Shown piece after piece: positions 24,587 through 34,849 of a stretch of 64,000 nt of DNA. Under the pieces are notes generated by a model, which did no database searches, was not told the origin of the DNA, and saw nothing but the letters and a program-made list of their open reading frames with translations. Position 1 is the stretch's first letter. Each line of letters opens with the position of its first letter. The translations under genes were made by a program, and so were the position numbers. Source of the stretch: Centrapalus pauciflorus. Lineage: Eukaryota; Streptophyta; Magnoliopsida; Asterales; Asteraceae. The stretch lies in assembly GCA_020465985.1 (NCBI GenBank), contig JAANYP010001807.1:124001-188000 (forward strand), in the 5' to 3' direction.

Positions 24587-26060
24587 GTACCTTATGGCCA
24601 TGGCTAAGCTGAGGGAATATTGGAAACTCTGTCTTCCAATCTGCCAAAAGGGCTTTATGCAGAGACATGTGACTGGGAGGAACTGTTCATCATCTGATGA
24701 AGAGTAATCAAGTCTGATGGCCCAACACTGATGTCCCATCAACAAGCAGTTCAAACAGGATATGGCTGAACGCTGAAAGCCTTCAGCAGCTTAGAGAACT
24801 GAAATCCTACTATGAATGTATAAGGTACAAAAATTTTATTGGCTTACGTTCTGAAGAAAAAGTTAAAATGTTTGAATATATGCTTGTTGATCTCAAAGCT
24901 GCTGTTGAGAAGCATGATGCTTTACTATCTAAATCTCTAAGGCTTAAAGCTGATCTTAAAACTAAATCCAGTAAACTGGACAGTTTCCATAAGTTGGAAA
25001 CTGAGCTTGATGAATTAAAACACGTCAACTCCATTTTACTGGAAGAAAAGAGAGAAACAGATATAAAGCATGCCAAGCTTCAAAAGATAGTTGACTCTTG
25101 GTGCCAATCTGCACAAAAAGTCAGCCATTGTATAAGTCAACAGATTCCTGCACAAATCAAAGCCTATCTTGGAGGGGATCTTGACACAGCAGCTTCAATT
25201 GTTGAGATAAGTAATTTGAAAGAAGATTTATCCACTCTTGGTGAACTTCCAAATACATTCATTCAAAATGTGAATGGTAAACTAATCTCAACAAACAGGT
25301 TTGTCAGGCCTCAAAATACTGACAGCTTGTGTGAACTCAGCTCAAAAGCTGATGTTGGAGTTTGTTCTCCAAAACAGCCTGCTAAGTGCTTTGCTAGCTC
25401 ACACAAGCAAAAGAAAGGGAATACATGTTCAAAACTGAAAAGCTCGTGGATTGCTAAACCTTGTTGACAAACGGTTCTGACTAGTTGTCCAAGCTGTGGT
25501 AAAAAGCATGTTAATCCTTTTGAGCTAAACACTTTTGGAAAATAAATTTCAAAAAAAGTAAGCAGCCTGTTTTCAACAAGGGTAAGTGTCATGTTGAAAA
25601 CAAAAAACTGCTGTGATTTCAAATAAGTTTTCAAAATCATATGGTAAATTGGTTTTAAATGAAAATAAGTTTTTCAAAACCAGACACAGTGAGTATGCTG
25701 ATAGGCAGCATAAATCTCAATCCAGTAGGAGCAAAGGCAAAGCCATTGCTCAAACTGAGACAACTGGGAATAAGTTTCCCAAACATGTGAAAGCTCAAAA
25801 GCTAATCAAGCTTCCTGTCTTTGACATCTGTCCTCCCAAAAAGAGAAAAGAAGAGACAGTCAAAGCTGTGGCTATTGAACTCTCCACACAAGCTGTTGAT
25901 TCAACAAAGAATGCTAAACCTGCTGAAAGAATCAACAAAAATAACTCAGAATGTGTTTCTGAAAGATCTTCTTCCAAAAAATACTAAAAGAGAAAATGTT
26001 ACAAATGTGGGGAAGAAGACACATCTGGCCAAGGACTGTCCTGAATCTGGAGGGACATTG
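24587..26060 (+). pseudogene. gag: Element E gag-pol linker with coiled coil, broken
   Basis: Several frames succeed one another. An open coiled-coil segment (24868-25467) is rich in Leu/Lys/Glu heptads (LKAAVEKHDALLSKSLRLKA, ELDELKHVNSILLEEKRE). A Lys/Ser-rich segment follows (25613-25987), then a second CCHC-like knuckle (CYKCGEEDTSGQGLS-like, frameshifted) near 25998-26045. Sireviruses typically have an enlarged gag with such a coiled coil. At least three frameshifts occur here. Confidence 0.7.
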
Positions 26061-27640
26061 AGGCCTGTTTGACTCTGCTGTTTCCTCACAGCTGTCCACA
26101 ACAGTGGTGGAAATGTCATAGTCACGGGGATGGTATTCAAAAGCCTGATACCATCAAATAGGGAATATATAGTTTGGAATATTTCAAGTCCATCACAAAT
26201 GTTGATTGAAGTAGGAGAACTCATCTCTGTGGATGAGTTCCCCTAAAAATGACTAATAATTTCTCTTATCACTCTGCAGGAAAAAAACAACCTTTCCAGG
26301 TTTGGACTTGGACAGTGGCGCTCAGGGCACATGGACAGGTTGTAAAGAATTCTGAGTGAACTTCAGGCCTGAAAAAGGCCAAAAAGGTCACCGTTTGGTG
26401 ACAATGTGCAGGATCCACTGAGGGATATGGAACTCTTAAAGGTTGCTGCGCATGTTTCAAAAGGGTACCTATGTCGGTTGGGCTAAAACATAACCTTGTT
26501 AGCATAACGCCAACTGTGTTGATGCTGACTACAAAGGTTAACTATTTGTATGAGCACCTGGTTACATATTGGATTCCCAAGGCAAAGTTGTGCTGTGTGC
26601 TCAACGAAAGAAAGGTGTATATGTTGTGGATATGCATTCTGCTGACCCCACAACTGAAACCTGTTTTCTCACAAGAACAAATGCTGATCTAAACTGGTTA
26701 TGGCACAGAAGACTGTCACATCTGAACTTCAAGAACATTAACAAACTCTGTAAGAAAGAGTTGGTGACAGGTTTGCCTTCTATGACTTTTGCCAAAGATA
26801 GATTATGCACAGCTTGTGAGAAAGGCAAGCAGAGAAAAACATCTTTTAAATCCAAACACAGTTTCTCTATTGATACTCCACTCTTCTTGATCCATATGGA
26901 CTTGTTTGGACCTGTTAATTTCCCAAGTCTAGGAGGAAGAAGATACACTCTTGTAATGGTTGATGAGTTCTCCAGGTACACATGGGTGATCTTTCTGAAG
27001 AGCAAAGGAGAGGCTGCTTGGAGAAATTATTGGATTTGTCAAAAAGATGGGAAATGCTTGAACTCTACCCAAGTAAAAGCAGGCTTAGAAGTGATCATGG
27101 TACTGAATTCAGAAACAGTACTCTGATGAGCTTCTCGTGAAGAAGGAAAGGAATCAGTCAAAACTTTTCAGCAGTAAGAAAACTCCTCAACAAAATGCGA
27201 GTTGCCTGAAAGGAGAAACCACTCTCATTGAAGCTGCCAGAAACCCATGCTGTGTGCATTCAGGTTTACCTTCCATTTTGGGCTGAAAGCTGTGTAACAC
27301 TGCCTGTCTTCACCCAAAAACAATCCTTAGTGGTGAAAAGGTTCAACAAGACTCCCTTGAGCCTGCTCAAAGGAGAAAGCCAAATGTCAGTTATTTCCAT
27401 GTGTTTGGATGTCCCTGTTCATTTCTGAATCAAGGGACCAGCTGTCAAATTTGAACCTTAAAGCTGAAATTTGAAGGTGTGTTTTGGGCTTACTCTGCTA
27501 TCTCCAAAAGCCTAACAGAGTATACAACAACAAAAGAAGGGTGATAGAGAATCTATCAATGTCACCTTTGAAGAGTCAAGAATGCCCTCCACCAAAAGTC
27601 TGTTCCTGAATCAGTTTCAGGAGAACTTAACTTTGATGAT
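26061..27640 (+). pseudogene. pol: Element E protease and integrase, degenerate
   Basis: The protease survives only as fragments: a DSGA-like triad near 26310 and the downstream phrase GLKHNLVSIT near 26480. The GAG-pre-integrase and HHCC region is clear in 26569-27126 (LWHRRLSHLNFKNI, CTACEKGKQRKTSF). The integrase core begins HMDLFGPVNF and VDEFSRYTWV. The rest of the core (27127-27640) is scrambled by frameshifts, and the later catalytic Asp and Glu are not in a readable context. Confidence 0.8.
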
Positions 27641-27643
27641 CTG

Positions 27644-28900
27644 ATGCATTCAAACAATGAAGAGGACTCAAAAGCTTCCACTACACCCAGTGTGGAACCT
27701 GTTAATTATGATGGACATGATGATGATTATGTCAATACATCCTGTGTGAATAAATGTACTGACTTAATTACAACTGCATGTCCTGAACCTATCAATGCTG
27801 ATTTTCCCAGTTCCTCTGCTGATATGTTCAACAGCGGTCAGACATGTTCAACAAGTGAACAGGCTCAAGACAACAGTGTGTCTGAAAATCTTGAGAGCTG
27901 TTCAACAGGACCTGCTGAAGATGTTAACAACTCAGGTAAATCATCATTGAAAAATGATCCTAAGTGGATCAGGTGTCACCCCAATGATCAAATAATTGGT
28001 GACATCAACAAAGGGATACAAACTCGGTGGGACAGCTTAGGGAACTTTTGTATGTTCTCTAGTTTTGTTTCACTGATGGAGCCAAAGAGGGTTGATGAAG
28101 CATTAAAAGATGCCAATTGGATCACTGCCATGCAAGAAGAACTCAATCAGTTTGAGAGAAACAAAGTATGGAAGCTGGTCCCTGCTCCTAAAGGAAAAAC
28201 TATAATTGGCACAAAATGGGTTTTCAGGAACAAGATGGACGAGCAAGGTCATGTCATTAGAAATAAGGCAAGACTGGTTGCTCAGGGCTACAGACAGGAG
28301 GAAGGCATTGACTATGATGAAACATTTGCTCCTGTGGCCAGGCTAGAAGCAATTCGTTTGTATCTAGCCTACGCTGCTCATAAGAGCATAAAGGTATTTC
28401 AAATGGATGTGAAGAGTGCTTTTTTGAATGGGAAGCTGCAAGAAGAAGTATATGTCAAGCAGCCTCCAGGTTTTGAAAATGAACAACACCCAGGTTTTGT
28501 CTATAAGTTGGACAAAGCTCTCTATGGTCTCAAACAAGCCCCTAGAGCCTGGTATGACACTCTTACTGAATTCCTTATGAGCAATGGGTACTCTAGAGGT
28601 AAAGTGGATACCACACTGTTCATAAAGAAGGTGAAGTCTGATATTATGCTTGTTCAAATCTATGTGGATGACATAATATTTGGTTCTACTAATGAGCAGC
28701 TATGCAAGAATTTTTCATTACTCATGAAATCTAAGTATGAAATGAGTATGATGGGAGAACTAACTTTCTTTTTAGGATTACAGGTTAAACAAACCTCAAC
28801 TGGAATTTTTATAAATCAAAGAAAGTACACTTTAGATCTTTTGAAAAAGTTCAAATTGATCAAAGTTCTCCTATTAAAACCCCAATGGCAACCAATGTAA
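27644..28900 (+). CDS. pol: Element E reverse transcriptase segment (418 codons open)
   Basis: A Ser/Thr-rich integrase-RT linker (residues 1-120) leads into a copia RT domain: WITAMQEELNQFERNKVWKL, GTKWVFRNKMDEQGHVIRNK, YDETFAPVARLEAIRLYLAY, QMDVKSAFLNG, PPGFE, YGLKQAPRAWYDTL and the catalytic IYVDDIIFGST at about residue 343. LGLQVKQTSTGIFINQ follows. The frame is lost at 28900 by a small indel and continues in another frame from 28885. All three RT aspartates appear present. The first Met is internal to the polyprotein, not a true start. Confidence 0.88.
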   Translation: MHSNNEEDSKASTTPSVEPVNYDGHDDDYVNTSCVNKCTDLITTACPEPINADFPSSSADMFNSGQTCSTSEQAQDNSVSENLESCSTGPAEDVNNSGKSSLKNDPKWIRCHPNDQIIGDINKGIQTRWDSLGNFCMFSSFVSLMEPKRVDEALKDANWITAMQEELNQFERNKVWKLVPAPKGKTIIGTKWVFRNKMDEQGHVIRNKARLVAQGYRQEEGIDYDETFAPVARLEAIRLYLAYAAHKSIKVFQMDVKSAFLNGKLQEEVYVKQPPGFENEQHPGFVYKLDKALYGLKQAPRAWYDTLTEFLMSNGYSRGKVDTTLFIKKVKSDIMLVQIYVDDIIFGSTNEQLCKNFSLLMKSKYEMSMMGELTFFLGLQVKQTSTGIFINQRKYTLDLLKKFKLIKVLLLKPQWQPM

Positions 28901-29607
28901 AATTGGATGCTGATGCCAGTGGCAAAGCTGTTTCAGTAACAGCTTACAGAGGCATGATTGGGAGCTTGCTATACTTGACTGCTAGTAGACCTGATATTAT
29001 GTTTGCCACCTGTTTATGTGCTAGGTTCCAAGCTGATCCAAAGGAATCACATCTAGCCGCTGTTAAAAGAATCTTCAGATACCTGAAGGGTACACCAGGT
29101 TTGGGTCTTTGGTACCCCAAAGACTCAAGCCTTGAACTAACAGGTTATTCAGATTCTGATTTTGCAGGCTGCAGGTTAGATAGGAAAAGCACAACAGGTG
29201 GATGTCAACTCCTTGGTGGAAAGTTGATCAGTTGGAGTAGCAAGAAGCAGAACTCAGTGTCCACTTCTACTGCTGAAGCTGAATATATTGCTGCTGGAAG
29301 CTGCTGTGGGCAGATTCTGTGGATGCAGCATCAGCTTGAAGACTATGGGCTTGTGTATAGGAAAACTCCTATTCTGTGTGATAACACAAGTGCCATAGCC
29401 ATCTCCAACAATCCAGTATTTCACTCAAGAACAAAGCATATTGAAGTCAGACATCACTTCATCAGGGATCACATTCAGAAAGGTAATGTGGAGGTAAGTT
29501 TTATTTCCACAAATGAACAACTTGCAGACATTTTCACCAAACCTCTGGTTGAAACAAGGTTTAATTACCTTGTCAGCAAGCTGGGCATGTTAAACAAGAG
29601 TGACTAA
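28885..29607 (+). CDS. pol: Element E RNase H segment (240 codons open)
   Basis: Open from the RT tail (YRGMIGSLLYLTASRPDIMF) through copia RNase H: TGYSDSDFAGCRLDRKSTTG, STAEAEYIAAGSCCGQ, CDNTSAIAISNNPVFH, TKHIEVRHHFIRDHI, LADIFTKPL. The D-E-D catalytic set is in place. It ends GMLNKSD and a TAA, the normal end of pol in this family. It overlaps the RT frame at 28885-28900 because of a frameshift. Confidence 0.88.
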   Translation: MATNVKLDADASGKAVSVTAYRGMIGSLLYLTASRPDIMFATCLCARFQADPKESHLAAVKRIFRYLKGTPGLGLWYPKDSSLELTGYSDSDFAGCRLDRKSTTGGCQLLGGKLISWSSKKQNSVSTSTAEAEYIAAGSCCGQILWMQHQLEDYGLVYRKTPILCDNTSAIAISNNPVFHSRTKHIEVRHHFIRDHIQKGNVEVSFISTNEQLADIFTKPLVETRFNYLVSKLGMLNKSD

Positions 29608-30318
29608 GTGTTCTCTCAAGTCTACGAAGTTGTATGTTTCACACTGCTCAAGTTTCTCTGAACAGCTTAGACAGAACAGGTTATACATGTTCTGTACTTA
29701 GTCATTTGTCTGAAAAACTTGAACAGCTTGAGCATACAACAGGCTGAACAAAAACAGTTTAACCTGTTTATTCGTCCAGCCTGCTCTGATGATACAGTCT
29801 TCAACCTGTTCACTTCTTCACACTGTCTTACAAGCCATTGTCTTGTAACCTGTTCAACTATCGAACACAACATGTTCTCACAAAGGAGAGCAGGCTGAAG
29901 GCACAGTTTGAAGGGAGAACAGCTTGAAGACTGAGAACCTTGTGTTGACCCTGATCATCACAGGTTTGACCAACAGCGTAGACCAGCAGTTTAATTACCT
30001 TTCTTCATAATTAAGTTACTTAAATTATGTTTTATTTAACTTAATTACTGCGGATAATGTATGTTACGTGTGTTAGTGATTAAAAAGGTCAAGTGGTCTG
30101 ACAAATGTTCTGACATGGACAACCGTTCCGTTTTTCCGTCAACTAACATTTCAAATCAAACCGCCCAAATCTTTTCTCTCTCATACACACGACCATTCAA
30201 ATCCTTTAAATACCTACATACTGTTTCATCTTCGTCTTCCTCATCATTTCCAGAAATCCTCAAGAACCCTAAAATCGACTAAGTGTCTTTTGCTTCTTCA
30301 AACCTCAAACACTTCCAA
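29608..30318 (+). promoter_or_regulatory. E intergenic region with leader-like sequence for the 3' ORF
   Basis: 29640-29950 is packed with short CTGTTC/GAACAG phrases. From about 30000 it changes: TTTAAATA at 30205-30212, pyrimidine-rich TCTTCGTCTTCC near 30229, and AACCCTAAAA (telo-box-like) at 30265-30274, ending at the ATG at 30319. That is the style of a plant promoter plus 5' leader, suggesting separate transcription of the 3' ORF. Promoter activity is inferred. Confidence 0.45.
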
Positions 30319-33300
30319 ATGGCTCAAAGACCTAATCCGTTTCTCCCAGTATTTGTTGGTGAGGATGTCGTCAAACACTCATCCATCACCACGATGCTGA
30401 CCATCAAGCCCACCAACTACATTGCCAACCTCACTATCCCCAAAAACTATGTGGGGAAAGGTTATGAACAAATGGTGGAGTTTCTGAAAGTTCATCCGTT
30501 GAACTACGCAATGACTGCATCTCCTGGTGTCCTGTACCAGGAGATGGTGTATGAGTTCTGGTATACTTGTGCCTACCTTCCAGAATCCAAAGTCATCAAG
30601 GGCACAATACTCAATGGGACTCAGACCATTGAGATCAACACTGATCTGCTCAGGGAGGTGCTACATCTACCAACTGCTGTAACTTATGATAAGCCCCAAG
30701 CTGAAAATGATCAAATGGGCAATCTGCTACGCTTCTGTGGTGTGGCAGAACCCAAAATTGGAGCAACACTGTTCAGGAAGGATCTCTCTCCTACCTATAG
30801 CTTCTTATCCGCCTCTGTGGTGATGTGCTTCAGTAGTAAAGTTGGTTCCTTTGACCAACTGATCCGTGATGAAATCCCTGTAGTTCTGCAGCTTGTGGAT
30901 GGAACTACCATGGATATGGCCAAATGGATTTTCCTGAATCTGAGGAACCTGGTGCAGCAAGAGTCAAGACCAGCTGCTGTTCGATATCCCAGGTTTCTGA
31001 GCCTCATTTTCAAGCATGTATGTGGTGAGCATCTTTATAACTCTCAGCCTCTTCTTAAGACTGCTGCATTCCCAGTTATAGGGAATAGAGTTTTCTATAC
31101 TCCAGTCCTGCAGAATGAGCCTCCTCTATCAACACCAATGAGGAGGCTGCTAGGTTTAGTGGAAGGACCCTCTACTGTGAGGGTGGATCCAGAGACTGCT
31201 CCTACCAGAAAATCCAAAGCCAGGTCCAAACTTGTAAAGAGGACCCTGGCAACTGCTGAAGCTGGGCCTGTGAAAAAAAAGGTCAAAACAGCTCCATCTG
31301 AGTCTGTTCCTTTAGCCTCTGTAGCTGAGGAAGAGCAGACTCCTCACCCTGGCTCATCTGTTGAGCCTGAAGCCTTTGTGGATGGTGCCTCTGTAGCACA
31401 AGAGACGATGGAACAGGCCAGCCCCACTGTTCCTAACCCAGTCTCCCATCCTGTCCAAACAGATCCTCTCCCTACTCCACAATCACCCACATCATCCATC
31501 CATTACCAAAGAAAATCTCTAGCCAAAAAGAAAACAGCCCACAAAACCACCTCCTCTGTTCCCTCTCAACAGGGTTCAGTTGTAAAAGAAGCAACCCCAG
31601 CTGCCTCTCCTATTTTGGGAGAAGGTTCAGCTCATTTGGAGCCTACTTCACTCCAATCTGAGTCACCCTTGAGTCAACCTAGACCCTCTGGTTCCTCCCA
31701 ACAGGAACCAGTTGTACAAACGGAGATACCCACATCAACTATCCCAGCCTCCCAACAGGCTGAGGATATTGAAAGACAGGAGTCCTCTCCACTCCATACT
31801 GTGTCCACACTGTCCCCCACTCATATCTCCTCACACCCTGAGTCTGCACGAGGTGTCCACGCTGCTGATATAGACCAATCAGCAGCTCAGCCTCAAACTT
31901 CTGTTCCCCATGATTCAGCTGTTCAACACCAAACAGCTGCTGAGGGACCAACAACCCTAGCTGATGAACCTCAGGGATCATACCATCCCTCTGGTGAGGC
32001 TGCTCCCTCAATGCAAATTCCATCAGCAGGTCTTACCACTGCTGATGTTGAAATGCATATCCCATCTCCCAATGATGAGGTTCCTTTAGACCAAGGCACT
32101 GCAGAGGGAACCACCACTGGTCTTCATGAGGGTGTTGCAACACAGGCAGCATCTGAAAGGCCCCAAACATCGTCCCCTTCTCCTGGTGATGCAGCTACAG
32201 CCGCTGCTGAAGGATCTCTTGATCCCTCTAACCTGGGCCATCTTACTTTTGCCCAGGCTATGGAGCTTCTATCCCAAGTCCCTCTTCCCTCTCCATCACA
32301 TCCTCAAACACCAGCCTCATCATCATCTTCTCCCTCTACCCACTCAAAACAATCCACCCATACACCACAATCTCCCAAAGACCTGCCTTTGAAGGATCAG
32401 CTTTCCTTGCTGACCAACAAAGTTGGTTCTTTGGAAAACACCATGCATTCCCTACCATCCATCATCTCAGACTCTGTGTCTGAGCAGCTCAAAGGATTCT
32501 TTGATATGTTTAAAGAATCCTTCCCAGTCACTCCCCAAACTGACAACTCTCCACAGCTGATTGCACTCACTGCACAGCTGCAAACTGTATCCAACTCTCT
32601 CTCCTCTATCCTCTCCTTACAACAGGACTCTGTGTCCTCTATGGCAGCCATTTCCCAACAGCTGTCATCTCTCCTCACTTCTTGCAACTCTACCCTTCCT
32701 AACACTTTGGCCAGCTTACAGACCCTCATTGGTTCCCTATCCAACTCTGTATCATCAGACCTTGCTGATGTGCGAGATTCTCCAGAACTTCATCTTGCAC
32801 AGCTGCAATCTCTGCTGTTCACAGCGTCTGATAGGGAAAATATTCTTAAGCTGACCACTCTTGCTGATTCCCACACATCTTCTCTTCAGACCTGTCTTTC
32901 CCAACTTAGTGAGGTGAAGGATAACTTTGCTTACTTAGTGAACAGCCTTGTTGGTCCTAAACCCTCTAAACCTGCTGGCAAGCCTGCTGACTTTGTGTCT
33001 TCAGGCAGACCAGGTGTTGAAGTCGCTGCTTCATCTCCTTCAAAGGGGGAGAAGTCATCTGCCTCGAATACTAAGTCTAAGGGGGAGAAAACTTCTTCTC
33101 CTAAGGAGATACCAGTGTCTGCAACTCACACTGGTCAACCAGCAGAGATTTTTGAAACAGGTGCAGCTGAAGGTGCTTCTCAAGCTACTATGCCTACTCA
33201 GGCTGTCTCTCCAAACCCTGCTCAGTCTAAGGGGGAGGAAATCTTTCCTGAGAACAGGCCTAGCAGCAAAAGGAGGCACCTTATCTTATCAGAAGAAGAA

Positions 33301-34479
33301 GAAGAAGAAGAAATTCCTGAAGCTGCTGTCACTAAAGCAGCAGCTAAAGGAAAAGAAAAGGTAGTTGAGGATCCTATGCAGCAGAAACAGGCAGAAATGC
33401 AATTTCACAAGACCAGAGCCAAAGAGATGGGCCTCCCTATGCACAAATACTTTGAGTTTAGGGAAGAACAGCTTCAAGCTCTGGAGGAATTAAGAAAAGA
33501 AGAAGAATCTGCCAAAGCTGCTAAGTCCTTTGCCCTCCAAGAAGCAAAGAAAATCAAAATGTCTACCTTGGAGGTGCAAAAGAAAATAATGGAAGCTGCC
33601 AGGCAATCAGCAAGAAAAAAAGAGAAGGAAGTAGAGAAAGGTACTCAGGTCTCTGTGACCAAATCAACAGTACCCTCTGCCAGAGCCAAATTCCACTTTG
33701 ACAACTTGGCTAGAAAGAAATTTCATGATGTTGCTACTAGAAGGCTTGCCAAGGAAGCGATTGTCAAAGCTGTTCCCATTTCAAGAAAAGGCACACAGTG
33801 GAAACTTCAGATCACCAGGATGGGTGCAACAGGCCCTGAAATGGAATCCTACGATCACACTGATGTTGCACAGATGGGATACAGGGAATGGGTGGAACTG
33901 GCAGTTGCCCTGAGCCAGTCTAAGTCAGAAACGGCTAAGACTATCAGGGCATACATCAAGAAGCTGATGCAGAGAGTAAGTGAGCTGGGCCTGATTCCAA
34001 AAGAAGTAAGAGAGGGTGTCTCTGTGACATACCCCAAAATAAAGGCCAGAAGGACAAAGAAGGGTACAGAGCTGGAAGAACTCCTTATTATGATTGAACA
34101 AGGAGATTATGCTGTGGAAATTAAAGGAGTTGACCACAGCCTGCCTGAAGGAGTTGAATTTGAAGATGGCAAAGTAATTGAAGAACCTGAGTTAGGGGCA
34201 TTTTTTGTAGATCCCTTATCTCAGAAGAAATGTTTTCAAAGAGCTTCAGACCTACACAAAGTTGGTCTTAAGCAGCTTGCAGCCTTCAGGATTGCCACCT
34301 CCTTCAGACAGTCCAGCGTATGGAGAGCAGCCATCTGGGATGAGCTGAAAGGTTTTTATTACAGAGGTGAGCTTCAAGATTCTAACTTTATGTTTCTCAG
34401 AGCTGAAATTGAAGAAATGGAAGAAACAAGGGAAGAACTTGAAAGAAGATTCAAAGAAGGGATTCCACCTCCTGTCTAA
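30319..34479 (+). CDS. Element E 3' ORF (env-position protein, 1386 aa)
   Basis: I use the ATG at 30319 (MAQRPNPFLPVF), which follows leader-like DNA. Layout: N-terminal globular domain (about residues 1-280, with EMVYEFWYTCAYL, LLREVLHLP, LSPTYSFLSASVVMCF and YPRFLSLIFKHV); basic stretch; a Pro/Ser/Thr/Gln-rich region (about 300-700); a Leu/Ser-rich repeat region (about 700-880); an acidic run of Glu near 1005; coiled coil (about 1025-1115); and a C-terminal domain rich in charged residues. It is fully open for 4.2 kb although pol is broken. I see no signal peptide or membrane span, so the env-like label given to this position in Sireviruses is not supported by sequence. Element D encodes a relative at 44719-47543. 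Function unknown. Confidence 0.85.
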   Translation: MAQRPNPFLPVFVGEDVVKHSSITTMLTIKPTNYIANLTIPKNYVGKGYEQMVEFLKVHPLNYAMTASPGVLYQEMVYEFWYTCAYLPESKVIKGTILNGTQTIEINTDLLREVLHLPTAVTYDKPQAENDQMGNLLRFCGVAEPKIGATLFRKDLSPTYSFLSASVVMCFSSKVGSFDQLIRDEIPVVLQLVDGTTMDMAKWIFLNLRNLVQQESRPAAVRYPRFLSLIFKHVCGEHLYNSQPLLKTAAFPVIGNRVFYTPVLQNEPPLSTPMRRLLGLVEGPSTVRVDPETAPTRKSKARSKLVKRTLATAEAGPVKKKVKTAPSESVPLASVAEEEQTPHPGSSVEPEAFVDGASVAQETMEQASPTVPNPVSHPVQTDPLPTPQSPTSSIHYQRKSLAKKKTAHKTTSSVPSQQGSVVKEATPAASPILGEGSAHLEPTSLQSESPLSQPRPSGSSQQEPVVQTEIPTSTIPASQQAEDIERQESSPLHTVSTLSPTHISSHPESARGVHAADIDQSAAQPQTSVPHDSAVQHQTAAEGPTTLADEPQGSYHPSGEAAPSMQIPSAGLTTADVEMHIPSPNDEVPLDQGTAEGTTTGLHEGVATQAASERPQTSSPSPGDAATAAAEGSLDPSNLGHLTFAQAMELLSQVPLPSPSHPQTPASSSSSPSTHSKQSTHTPQSPKDLPLKDQLSLLTNKVGSLENTMHSLPSIISDSVSEQLKGFFDMFKESFPVTPQTDNSPQLIALTAQLQTVSNSLSSILSLQQDSVSSMAAISQQLSSLLTSCNSTLPNTLASLQTLIGSLSNSVSSDLADVRDSPELHLAQLQSLLFTASDRENILKLTTLADSHTSSLQTCLSQLSEVKDNFAYLVNSLVGPKPSKPAGKPADFVSSGRPGVEVAASSPSKGEKSSASNTKSKGEKTSSPKEIPVSATHTGQPAEIFETGAAEGASQATMPTQAVSPNPAQSKGEEIFPENRPSSKRRHLILSEEEEEEEIPEAAVTKAAAKGKEKVVEDPMQQKQAEMQFHKTRAKEMGLPMHKYFEFREEQLQALEELRKEEESAKAAKSFALQEAKKIKMSTLEVQKKIMEAARQSARKKEKEVEKGTQVSVTKSTVPSARAKFHFDNLARKKFHDVATRRLAKEAIVKAVPISRKGTQWKLQITRMGATGPEMESYDHTDVAQMGYREWVELAVALSQSKSETAKTIRAYIKKLMQRVSELGLIPKEVREGVSVTYPKIKARRTKKGTELEELLIMIEQGDYAVEIKGVDHSLPEGVEFEDGKVIEEPELGAFFVDPLSQKKCFQRASDLHKVGLKQLAAFRIATSFRQSSVWRAAIWDELKGFYYRGELQDSNFMFLRAEIEEMEETREELERRFKEGIPPPV

Positions 34480-34836
34480 TGAAGTCCACCTGCCATCTGG
34501 GTAGGTGAAGAATGGAAGCTGTCCATCAGTTGGACAGGCTTGCCATTATCTGCTCCCAACTCAAACAGTCCAAACATCTTGTACATTAGTTGTACATCCT
34601 GTACATTAGTTGTACATTATTACATAAGTTGTAATTTTTGCTTTTACATTAGTTGTAAAATACATTAGTACATTAGTTGTACTCTTGTAAGAACATGTGT
34701 TGTTCTAGTATAGTCAAGAATCAGTGTATATATAAACTGATCTTTTACTTTACTGTAATGTTGTAATTTATTCAGCAAATGTACTGTAAAAATATATACT
34801 GATTTTTGATAAGACCAGCTTGGACTGGTTATTGCA
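34480..34836 (+). other. E 3' untranslated region
   Basis: AT-rich, with serial repeats of GTACATTAGTTGTA between about 34580 and 34685. No coding frame is supported. Confidence 0.6.
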
Positions 34837-34837
34837 A

Positions 34838-34849
34838 ATAGGGGGAGAT
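34838..34849 (+). other. Polypurine tract of element E
   Basis: AATAGGGGGAGAT immediately precedes the 3' LTR TGTTAGG; a GGGGGAGAT copy is also inside each LTR near 22381 and 34893. Confidence 0.8.

Noticed and set aside
24577..24600. Splice donor at the end of the E gag frame (GCTATAGGTAAGT)
   Set aside because: No acceptor restores the frame nearby, and several frameshifts follow, so a plain indel is more likely than an intron.
31739..32023. Antisense open frames within the E 3' ORF
   Set aside because: They are complements of the Pro/Ser/Thr-rich coding repeats with no domain or start context.
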